Below, one piece after another: positions 31,970-38,186 of a stretch of 38,186 bases of DNA. Source of the DNA: Xanthomonas floridensis (GTDB lineage: Bacteria; Pseudomonadota; Gammaproteobacteria; Xanthomonadales; Xanthomonadaceae); assembly GCF_001642575.1 (NCBI RefSeq), contig NZ_LXNG01000029.1:1-38186 (forward strand), written 5' to 3'. The stretch's first letter is position 1; every line of letters starts with the position of its first letter. The translations under genes were made by a program, and so were the position numbers. The notes beneath the pieces are model-generated. The model searched no databases and was not told the DNA's origin. It saw only the letters and a list, made by a program, of their open reading frames with translations.

Positions 31970-34638
31970 TGACGGCGATGCCAGAACAGAACCCCCTGCC
32001 GTTTCCTGACGGCCAGCCCGCCCCGACCGCCGCCGCCGCCGACCCTGGCGCGACGACGGCCGCCTCGCCGTTACCCGCCGCTACGCCGGTGCCGCCGGAC
32101 GCGCCAACGGCCGCGTTGCCGCTGCCGGCCACTGCGCGGCAGGCCAAGCGCCCCTGGTGGGCGCGCCTGCTTGGGCGCCTGGCCGACCCGTGGTTGAGCC
32201 TGACCATCGAGCCGGATCAACCCGGCCGCTACGACGATGGCCGCCCGGTGGTGTACGTGCTGGAAGACTACGGCATGTCCAATGCGTTGATCCTGGACAA
32301 GGCCTGCCGCGAAGTCGGCCTGCCGTCGCCGCTGGTGCCGCTGCCGGGCGACCCGCTGGAGCGCAAGCGCGCCTATCTGGCACTGTCGCGACGCAGCAGC
32401 AGCAATTCGCTGATCCCCGAACAGCGCGGCGGCAAGACCCATTCCGATTCGCTGGCCAAGTTGCTGCAGGCGCACCGCGTGCGCGCCGACCTGGACGTGC
32501 ACCTGGTGCCGGTGTCGATCTTCGTCGGCCGCGCGCCGGACAAGCAGAGCGGCTGGTTCGCGGTGCTGTTCTCGGAAAACTGGGCGCTGGTGGGCCGCTT
32601 CCGTCGCCTGCTGTCGGTGCTGCTCAACGGGCGCACCACCATCGTGCGCTTCGCGCCGCCGATCTCGCTGCGCCAGACCATGGCCGAGGGGTTGCCGCCC
32701 GAGCGCACCCTGCGCAAATTGCAGCGCGTGCTGCGCACCCACTTCCGGCGCATCCGCGAGGCGGTGATCGGGCCTGACCTGTCCACCCGCCGCCTGCTGG
32801 TGGACCAGGTGCTGGCCGCCGACTCGGTGCGTGAAGCCATCGCCACCCAGGCCAAGCGCGACAACTCCAAGCCGGTCGATGCCTGGCGCAAGGCGCATGC
32901 CTATGCGTGGGAAATTGCCGCCGACTATTCCAGCCCGGTGGTGCGCTCGGCCAGCTTCCTGCTCACCCATGTGTGGAACCGCATCTACGCCGGCGTGCTG
33001 GTGCATCACCTGGACAAGCTCAAGCAGGCCGCGCCCGGGCATGAAGTGGTGTACGTGCCCAGCCACCGCAGCCACATGGACTACCTGCTGCTGAGCTACC
33101 TGCTGTACGAACGCGGCATCGTGCCGCCGCACATCGTGGCCGGCATCAACCTCAACCTGCCGGTGGTGGGCACGCTGCTGCGCAAGGGTGGCGCGTTCTT
33201 CATCCGCCGTTCGATCAAGGGCAACGCGCTGTATTCAGCAGTGCTCAGCGAATACGTCGCCCAGCTGGTGGCCGGCGGCTATTCGATCGAATACTTCGTC
33301 GAAGGCGGGCGTTCGCGCACCGGGCGCCTGCTGCAGCCCAAGGGCGGCATGATCGCCATGACGCTGCGCGCCTATCTGCGCCAGCCGCGCAAGCCGGTGC
33401 TGTTCCAGCCGGTGTACATCGGCTACGAGAAGCTGATGGAAGGCAACAGCTACCTGGACGAGCTCACCGGCCGGCCCAAGGAAAAGGAATCCATCTGGGG
33501 CCTGCTGTGGTCCATCCCCAAGGTGCTCAAGCAGAACTACGGCCAGGTGGTGGTGAACTTCGGCGAGCCGATCGCGCTCAACGACGTGCTGGCCAAGCAC
33601 GCACCCGATTGGGACGGGCAGCCGCTGCCGGAAGACGAGAAACCCACCTGGCTGGCACCGGCGGTGGACACGCTGTCCACCCAGATCCAGACCCGCATCA
33701 ACTGCGCCGCCGACGTCAATCCGATCAACCTGCTGGCGTTGGCGCTGCTGTCCACCCCCAAGCATGCGATGGGCGAGGCCGATCTGATCGCGCAGATCGA
33801 GTTGTGCAAGAAACTGCTGGCGGAAATGCCGTACTCGGACCGCGTCACGGTGACGCCGCATACCCCGGCGCGCATCATCACCCACGCCGAAGAGATCAAC
33901 GTGCTCACGCGCGTGTCGCACCCGCTGGGCGATGTGCTCAGCGTCAGCGGCGATACCGCGGTGCTGCTGAGCTACTTCCGCAACAACGTGCTGCATTTGT
34001 TCACTGCATCGTCGTGGGTGGCGTGCTGTTTCCAGAACAACCGCCGCATGAGTCGCGCCGGTCTGATCCGGCTGGGTCGCACGGTGTATCCGTTTCTGCA
34101 GGCCGAGCTGTTCCTGCCATGGAGCGAAGACCGTTTTGCCGAGCGCATCGAACAGACCATCGAGATGTTCGTACGCGAGGGCCTGCTGCTCAACGTCACC
34201 GACGACGACGGCGGCATCCTGGCGCGCAACACCGGGCAGACCGATGAAGTGTTCCGTCTGCGCGCCATCGGCCACTCGCTGCAGCAGGCATTCGAGCGCT
34301 ATTACATCGCTATTTCGGTGCTGGTGAAGAACGGCCCCGGCGTCCTCGGTGCCGGCGAACTGGAAAGCCTGTGTCAGCAGGCCGCACAGCGTCTAAGCCT
34401 GTTGTATGCCCCGGCGGCCCCGGAGTTCTTCGACAAGACCCTGTTCCGCAGCTTCATCCAGAAACTGCGTGAGCTGCGCCTGGTGTGGCCGGACGAGAAC
34501 AGCAAGCTGCTGTTCGATGAGCGGCTGGATGCATGGGCCAAGGATGCCAAGTTCATCCTCGGCCGCGAGCTGCGCCACACCATCGAGCGGGTCAGCCCGG
34601 CGGCGGTGAAGCCGGACGTGGTGTTGCCGCCGGAGTGA
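31969..34638 (+). CDS. plsB: glycerol-3-phosphate 1-O-acyltransferase
   Basis: Inner-membrane enzyme that acylates the sn-1 position of glycerol-3-phosphate, the first step of phospholipid synthesis. The 889 residues have the PlsB architecture. An N-terminal Pro/Ala-rich segment (1-50) is followed by a long helical domain. The acyltransferase domain has motif I HRSHMD (His366, Asp371), motif II GAFFIRRSIKG, motif III FVEGGRSRTGR (about 444-453) and motif IV VLFQPVYIGYEK. The large C-terminal domain continues to residue 889. The start at 31969 overlaps the preceding stop by one base; an alternative ATG at 31978 exists. The length is usual for proteobacterial PlsB (about 800-890). Confidence 0.95.
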   Translation: MTAMPEQNPLPFPDGQPAPTAAAADPGATTAASPLPAATPVPPDAPTAALPLPATARQAKRPWWARLLGRLADPWLSLTIEPDQPGRYDDGRPVVYVLEDYGMSNALILDKACREVGLPSPLVPLPGDPLERKRAYLALSRRSSSNSLIPEQRGGKTHSDSLAKLLQAHRVRADLDVHLVPVSIFVGRAPDKQSGWFAVLFSENWALVGRFRRLLSVLLNGRTTIVRFAPPISLRQTMAEGLPPERTLRKLQRVLRTHFRRIREAVIGPDLSTRRLLVDQVLAADSVREAIATQAKRDNSKPVDAWRKAHAYAWEIAADYSSPVVRSASFLLTHVWNRIYAGVLVHHLDKLKQAAPGHEVVYVPSHRSHMDYLLLSYLLYERGIVPPHIVAGINLNLPVVGTLLRKGGAFFIRRSIKGNALYSAVLSEYVAQLVAGGYSIEYFVEGGRSRTGRLLQPKGGMIAMTLRAYLRQPRKPVLFQPVYIGYEKLMEGNSYLDELTGRPKEKESIWGLLWSIPKVLKQNYGQVVVNFGEPIALNDVLAKHAPDWDGQPLPEDEKPTWLAPAVDTLSTQIQTRINCAADVNPINLLALALLSTPKHAMGEADLIAQIELCKKLLAEMPYSDRVTVTPHTPARIITHAEEINVLTRVSHPLGDVLSVSGDTAVLLSYFRNNVLHLFTASSWVACCFQNNRRMSRAGLIRLGRTVYPFLQAELFLPWSEDRFAERIEQTIEMFVREGLLLNVTDDDGGILARNTGQTDEVFRLRAIGHSLQQAFERYYIAISVLVKNGPGVLGAGELESLCQQAAQRLSLLYAPAAPEFFDKTLFRSFIQKLRELRLVWPDENSKLLFDERLDAWAKDAKFILGRELRHTIERVSPAAVKPDVVLPPE

Positions 34639-34888
34639 GGTGGCGGTCTTGGCGGCAGGAGCTGCGCACGTGGCCAAGCGCGCGGCATTGCTTGGCGCTG
34701 GCGGATTGTTCCAGTTCGCTCGAGTTGGATTGAAAACGGTGCGACATCGCGCGCCGTAGTGCGGCCGCAGCACATCGGACGCGGTGTTGCCGATCAAGCG
34801 GGACAGCGCGGCAGAGACACAACACATGCGCGCCGTAGAAACACCAGCACGGCAGCGAGGCACCACCTTCAGCAACGACCCGGTAATT

Positions 34889-34924
34889 CCTTCTCCCATC
34901 TGGAGAAGGTGGCGCGCAGCGCCG
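34889..34924. repeat. REP-like hairpin element
   Basis: CCTTCTCC pairs with GGAGAAGG around CATCT, and then GGCGC/GCGCC follows (34911-34923). This matches the extragenic palindromic repeats frequent in Xanthomonas genomes, and a second example lies at 36399. It precedes the 130-bp repeat array directly. Confidence 0.6.
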
Positions 34925-34926
34925 GC

Positions 34927-35260
34927 TGAGGGTACGGCGTCAGGCAACCCATGCAGCCATGCAGCAGTTGCCTCTCATCACCCAGTGATCTGCGCGATAT
35001 CCAACGACCAGATCATGCATTGCTTCCAGCGCAAGAGCGCGGCGCGTAGCGCCAGATGAGGGTACGGCGTCCAGGCAACCCGTGCAGCCATGCAGCAGTT
35101 GTCTCTCATCACCCAGTGATCTGCGCGCTATCCAACGCCCCGATCATGCCTTGCTTCCAGCGCAACAGCGTGGCGCGTAGCGCCAGATGAGGGTGCGGCG
35201 GCAGGTCATCACGCAGCCATGCAGCACATCGTCCTCGCCACACAGCAATCTGCAGCGAGG
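34927..35260. repeat. two and a half tandem copies of a 130-bp unit
   Basis: Unit 1 runs 34927-35056, unit 2 runs 35057-35187 and a partial unit begins at 35188. Each starts with TGAGGGTACGGCG or a close variant. The shared segments are GCAGCCATGCAGCA, CTCATCACCCAGTGATCTGCGCG and GCTTCCAGCGCAA...GGCGCGTAGCGCCAGA. The units differ at scattered positions, so they are not recent identical duplicates. No long frame crosses all of them. Confidence 0.8.
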
Positions 35261-35377
35261 TTTCACACAACAGTTGCGTTCGTTTCATCGGCCACTTGCG
35301 CGGTTGCCGATAGCATCGGGTCACCTTTCACAATGATCGGGCGCATCGCAATGCCGATGCGCCTGGCAGGAGATTCC

Positions 35378-36358
35378 ATGCGCGCAGCCATCCATACCCA
35401 ATTCGGCGATCCCGCCAAGGTGCTCGAACTCGGCGAACGGCCCGTGCCGCAGCCCGGCAAGGGGCAGGTGCGCATCGCCATGCGCCGCTCGCCCATCCAC
35501 AACCACGACCTGTGGACCGTGCGCGGCAACTACGGCTACAAGCCGGAGCTGCCGGCGATCGGCGGCAGCGAAGGCGCCGGCATCATCGACGCTCTTGGCG
35601 AGGGCGTAGACGGCCTGCAGACCGGGGAGCGTGTGGTTGCTGCCGGCGTGCACGAGAGCTGGGCCGAGTACTTCCTGGCCGATGCCGCTGGCGTGGTGCC
35701 GCTGCCCGATGCGCTGGACGACGACCGCGGTTGCCAGTTGATCGCCATGCCGCTCAGCGCCCTGATGCTGATCGAATTCCTGCGCGTGGAAAAAGGCGGC
35801 TGGATCGTGCAAAACACCGCCAACGGGGCAGTCGGCAAGACAGTGGCCATGCTGGCTGCCGCCCGCGGCATCAACGTGATCAACCTGGTCCGTCGCGACG
35901 CGGGCGTGGACGAGCTCAAGGCGCTGGGTATCGGCAATGCCGTGTCCACCGCGCAGGACGGTTGGCAGGAGCAGGTGCGCGCGCTGGCCGGCGATGCGCC
36001 GATCATTCGCGCCGTCGATTCGGTCGCCGGTAGTGCCGCCAGCGACCTGATGGGGCTGCTGGCCGAAGGTGGCGAACTGGTGTCGTTCGGCTCGATGACC
36101 GGCGAGCCGCTGCAGATCTCCAGCGGCGATGTGATCTTCAAGCAGGCCACCGTGCGCGGCTTCTGGGGCAGCAAGGTCATGGCCGCCACCAAGCCCGGGG
36201 ACAAGCGTCGCATGATCGGCGAGCTGATGAAGGCCGCACTCGACGGCAGCCTGGCGTTGCCGGTGGAGGCGGTGTTCGATCTGGCCGATGCCGCCAAGGC
36301 GGCCGCCGCCAGTGCCGAAGCAGGACGTAGCGGCAAGATCCTGTTGCGCGCCGGCTAA
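35378..36358 (+). CDS. MECR-like 2-enoyl thioester reductase / zinc-free MDR alcohol dehydrogenase family protein
   Basis: The product is 326 residues of the medium-chain dehydrogenase/reductase superfamily. The segment RRSPIHNHDLWTVRGNYGYKPELPAIGGSEGAG closely follows mitochondrial MECR/Etr1, in which the Tyr of the NYG motif (Tyr52 here) is catalytic. The NAD(P)-binding Rossmann part shows QNTANGAVGKTVAMLAAARGINVINLVRR. The catalytic zinc ligands of alcohol dehydrogenases are not visible. The family reduces trans-2-enoyl thioesters with NADPH, so fatty-acid or related reduction is likely; the exact substrate is unknown. GGAG lies about 6 bases before the ATG at 35378; the frame is open upstream only through repeat sequence. 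A REP hairpin follows 41 bases after the stop. Confidence 0.88.
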   Translation: MRAAIHTQFGDPAKVLELGERPVPQPGKGQVRIAMRRSPIHNHDLWTVRGNYGYKPELPAIGGSEGAGIIDALGEGVDGLQTGERVVAAGVHESWAEYFLADAAGVVPLPDALDDDRGCQLIAMPLSALMLIEFLRVEKGGWIVQNTANGAVGKTVAMLAAARGINVINLVRRDAGVDELKALGIGNAVSTAQDGWQEQVRALAGDAPIIRAVDSVAGSAASDLMGLLAEGGELVSFGSMTGEPLQISSGDVIFKQATVRGFWGSKVMAATKPGDKRRMIGELMKAALDGSLALPVEAVFDLADAAKAAAASAEAGRSGKILLRAG

Positions 36359-36398
36359 GCGCTGCAGGCGGCAGCCTGATTGCCTCGCCTTGGCGCTT

Positions 36399-36440
36399 CC
36401 TTCTCCCGCTTGCGGGGGAAGGTGCCCGGAGGGCGGATGG
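36399..36440. repeat. REP-like extragenic palindrome
   Basis: CCTTCTCCCGC pairs with GCGGGGGAAGG (one T-G pair) around TT, then GTGCCCGGAGGGCGGATGG follows, the usual Xanthomonas REP body. It lies just after the reductase gene and could also act as a transcription block or mRNA-stabilising element. Confidence 0.65.
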
Positions 36441-36616
36441 GGGAACGCAGCGACAGTTGGTCAACGTCTGCGGACTTCCCCAGTCAAGTAGTAGTGCGCG
36501 CAACGCCACGCCAAGGCCATGCTTGCTCAACCGGCCATGGCATGCCGCGCACCCCATCGCGAATCGCACGCCGCGCATCCGCAGTCCCGGCAGTCAAGCC
36601 GACAGCAGACACGTCT

Positions 36617-36680
36617 TAGGAGCGCGCCCGAGCGCGACGGCCTTGCAGGGAACGCCTCACCGCGCCCAGGCGCGCTCCTA
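36617..36680. repeat. 12-bp perfect inverted repeat
   Basis: TAGGAGCGCGCC (36617-36628) and GGCGCGCTCCTA (36669-36680) form perfect arms with a 40-base centre. This is the kind of short dispersed repeat seen between genes in Xanthomonas. Confidence 0.6.
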
Positions 36681-36760
36681 CGCAGAGCGGGGCACAACAC
36701 AGGCCCACGCGGCAATGAGCGCACGGCCGTTACCAAGCGAGCCCAACTGCAGGCGTGGCC

Positions 36761-36964
36761 TCACGCCGGCTCGTCGGGCACCAGCTCCATTTCCAGCCGG
36801 ATGATGCAGTCCTTGATCTGCAGCTTGCGCTTCTTCAGCCGCTTCATCTGCAGTTCGTCCTCCAGGTTGGCGGGCATGCGCTGGATTTCCTCGTCCAACG
36901 CGCGGTGCGCGCGTCGCAACTCGGCGATCTGCAGGGCGATCTCGGCGGGTGAGAGGGTGTCCAC
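36761..36964 (-). CDS. YdcH/DUF465 family small protein
   Basis: A helical coiled-coil protein of about 67 residues and unknown function, with the DUF465 pattern LKKRKLQIKDCIIRLE near the C-terminus and an N-terminal helix (TLSPAEIALQIAELRRAHRALDEEIQRM). I chose the GTG at 36964 (MDTLSPAEIA...), since the alternative ATG at 36991 adds only PGVVYARGV, and TATGCT within that stretch looks like a -10 box. The two choices differ by nine residues. It is divergent from the secreted protein gene at 37118. Confidence 0.85.
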   Translation of the reverse strand: MDTLSPAEIALQIAELRRAHRALDEEIQRMPANLEDELQMKRLKKRKLQIKDCIIRLEMELVPDEPA

Positions 36965-37007
36965 GCCCCGAGCATACACAACCCCGGGCAATGCGCGTCA
37001 CCCGCGC

Positions 37008-37035
37008 TTGCCAAGCGGCCCGAGGCTGCGACAAT
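37008..37035 (+). promoter_or_regulatory. probable sigma-70 promoter of the secreted OmlA-like gene
   Basis: TTGCCA (37008-37013, five of six matches to TTGACA), a 16-base spacer, then GACAAT (37030-37035, four of six). The leader would be about 76 bases, ending in GAAAGGAG before the ATG. Confidence 0.45.
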
Positions 37036-37117
37036 GCCACCGCGTCGTCGGGACACGGCGACGCTTCATATCCATCATTGCCGCGCGGCTCCGGCCGTCG
37101 AGAAAGGAGTCTTCCCA

Positions 37118-37690
37118 ATGCGTTTGCGTTCTTCCCTGCTGGCCCTGAGCCTGTTCGCTGTCTCCAACCTGGCCGCTGCGGCCGATGTCGCCAAGTACGA
37201 CGGCTTTCTGTGCTGCAACCTGCGCACCGACGGCAGCTGGATCAGCGACAGCAACTACGCCGAAGACGGCAAGCGCGTGCTTCCCGTCGGCACCCCGGTC
37301 AGCGTCACCGGCTTCGGCCGCAACCGCGTCAACCTGAAGATCGCCGGCGAGAAGCAGTCCATCGGTAACGACTACAGCCGCGACCTGGACAACACCGCCT
37401 TCGCCGCCCGCTACGTCGTCACCGCCGATCCCAAGCTCAAGCTCGCCACCTTCCCGCCCAAGATCCGCCAGGCCATCATCGACGGCAAGCTCACCGGCGG
37501 CATGACCCGCGAACAGGTGCTGATGGCGGTCGGCTATCCGATCAGCAGCGAGAACCCCAATCTGGACGCCTCGCTGTGGCGCTACTGGCGCACCAGCTTC
37601 GCCGAGTACCAGGTGCAGTTCGGCCCCAGCGGCAAGCTGGTCAAGGTGACGGCCGATCCGCAGTTGATGAATCTGGTCTGGGTGCCGTAA
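37118..37690 (+). CDS. secreted SmpA/OmlA-like domain protein
   Basis: A 190-residue exported protein. The signal peptide MRLRSSLLALSLFAVSNLAAAA is cleaved near residue 22 and has no lipobox. The C-terminal part (GMTREQVLMAVGYP, about 128-141, then WRYWRTSFAEYQVQFGPSGKLVKV) resembles the BLIP-like fold of SmpA/OmlA (BamE). The N-terminal part has a Cys pair (FLCCNLRTDG) and an SH3-like stretch (VLPVGTPVSVTGFG). The family assignment is at the fold level only; a real BamE would be a lipoprotein and shorter. Its role may be envelope maintenance. GAAAGGAG supports the start at 37118. Confidence 0.82.
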   Translation: MRLRSSLLALSLFAVSNLAAAADVAKYDGFLCCNLRTDGSWISDSNYAEDGKRVLPVGTPVSVTGFGRNRVNLKIAGEKQSIGNDYSRDLDNTAFAARYVVTADPKLKLATFPPKIRQAIIDGKLTGGMTREQVLMAVGYPISSENPNLDASLWRYWRTSFAEYQVQFGPSGKLVKVTADPQLMNLVWVP

Positions 37691-37929
37691 CGACGATGGC
37701 TTGGCGCAGTGCGCTGCATTTGTCAGTGGTCTCGGCAGAAACAGCGCACAGTCCGGTTTTGCTGAGTCCTGCAGTCGATACATAGGTCAGCAAATGTCGA
37801 TACTCAACGGTTGCAAGGCGCTGCCCTGTGCAGTGGTCTGCCTTGTAAAATCTCTCACACGAGACATCCCCGAACGCAATTGGTCCCACGTTGGACATGC
37901 TCATACCATTCCTGTTCGTTGCTGCACTA

Positions 37930-38186
37930 GGGCGTGTTAACACTAATGAGATAAGCGATTAAACTATCTGGCATGGAGATCACGCCCGCACAATTTGCCC
38001 TCATTGAACATTGCTTACCTGCGCAGCGCGGCAATGTCAGCATGACCAACCTGCAGATGGTCAACGCCATCCTTTACGTCGCAGAGCATGGCTGCAAATG
38101 GCGGGGCCTGCCCAAGCGCTTTGGCAACTGGCACACGGTCTATACACGCATGAACCGTTGGGCCAAGGCCGGTGTGCTCGACCGGA
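37930..38186 (+). mobile_element. IS5-family insertion sequence, copy 2, 5' part (runs off the window)
   Basis: The left end GGGCGTGTTAACAC at 37930-37943 differs at one base from copy 1, and TA precedes it at 37928-37929. Within the 257 bases in view I count four differences from copy 1: one in the terminal repeat, two in the leader and one in the coding part. Same orientation as copy 1. Confidence 0.93.
37973..38186 (+). CDS. IS5-family transposase OrfA, partial, cut by the window end
   Basis: The ATG lies 43 bases inside the element, exactly as in copy 1. The 71 visible codons read MEITPAQFALIEHCLPAQRG and differ from copy 1 at one residue (Met for Val in NLQMVNAIL). The A8 shift site, the DDE residues and the C-terminus lie outside the window, so I cannot say if this copy is intact. 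Confidence 0.92.
   Translation, partial: MEITPAQFALIEHCLPAQRGNVSMTNLQMVNAILYVAEHGCKWRGLPKRFGNWHTVYTRMNRWAKAGVLDR

Larger units (their letters stand above)
34639..35377. other. 739-bp intergenic region holding repeats
   Basis: No coding sequence is supported. From 34639 to 34888 I see nothing. The REP-like hairpin (34889-34909) and the tandem 130-bp repeats (34927 to about 35260) fill the rest, and the ribosome binding site of the next gene lies at 35369-35372. Confidence 0.6.
36359..36760. other. 402-bp intergenic region with REP and inverted repeats
   Basis: No gene is supported. It contains the REP hairpin at 36399-36422 and the 12-bp inverted repeat at 36617-36680, each entered separately. 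The remainder has no feature I recognise. Confidence 0.5.

Noticed and set aside
34927..35260. CRISPR array
   Set aside because: The units are about 130 bp, contiguous and diverged, with no constant short repeat and unique spacers, and no cas gene is nearby.
1510..38186. Composite transposon bounded by the two IS copies
   Set aside because: The interval carries essential housekeeping genes (plsB, pyrF and others) of ordinary composition, so it is better explained as chromosomal DNA with two independent insertions.

Overview
The window is high-GC DNA with the gene content of a Xanthomonas chromosome. The genus is inferred from four things: OpgD, two Oar-like TonB-dependent receptors next to a tryptophan halogenase, REP-like intergenic repeats, and -10 boxes such as TAAAATCG and TACAATGG. 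I cannot fix the species.

Layout. 1-630: a terminator-like hairpin and about 600 bp with no gene I can support. 631-1446: mutM. 1510-2327: an IS5-family (IS427-group-like) insertion sequence whose transposase is broken. 2513-5287: a DUF4380 periplasmic protein and opgD. 5854-7098 (minus): a GAF histidine kinase with a degenerate ATP-binding domain. 7362-7997 (minus): tdk, divergent from the Rep helicase gene at 8202-10178. 10746-12368: a GNAT acetyltransferase and a DUF4272 protein. 13033-18122: five tightly packed genes homologous to the uncharacterised Salmonella STM4015-4014-4013-4012-4011 series (LRR-like protein, ATP-grasp protein, sulfatase-fold hydrolase, two radical SAM enzymes). 18281-18937 (minus): a YceH/DUF480 protein. 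19295-20979: an e(P4)-type acid phosphatase lipoprotein and pyrF, overlapping by four bases. 21047-21175: a candidate small RNA with its own promoter and terminator. 21333-30588 (minus): a LacI regulator, two tandem TonB-dependent receptors and a tryptophan halogenase. 30989-34638: a lipoprotein and plsB, overlapping by one base. 34889-35260: REP-like hairpin and 130-bp tandem repeats. 35378-36358: an MECR-like enoyl reductase. 36399-36680: REP and inverted repeats. 36761-37690: a YdcH-like protein and a secreted OmlA-like protein. 37930-end: the start of a second IS copy in the same orientation as the first.

How the parts work together. The STM4011-4015 block has two start/stop overlaps and gaps of 1 and 7 bases, so it looks like one co-translated operon. 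Its mix of an ATP-dependent ligase fold, two radical SAM enzymes, a hydrolase and a repeat protein suggests a modification or small biosynthetic pathway, and to my knowledge none has been described. The minus-strand LacI-receptor-receptor-halogenase block looks like a regulated uptake locus: two outer-membrane transporters under a sugar-type repressor, ending in a flavin-dependent halogenase. A near-perfect LacI-type operator lies upstream of the regulator. The remaining genes are housekeeping: DNA repair, nucleotide salvage, UMP synthesis, phospholipid synthesis and periplasmic glucan processing.
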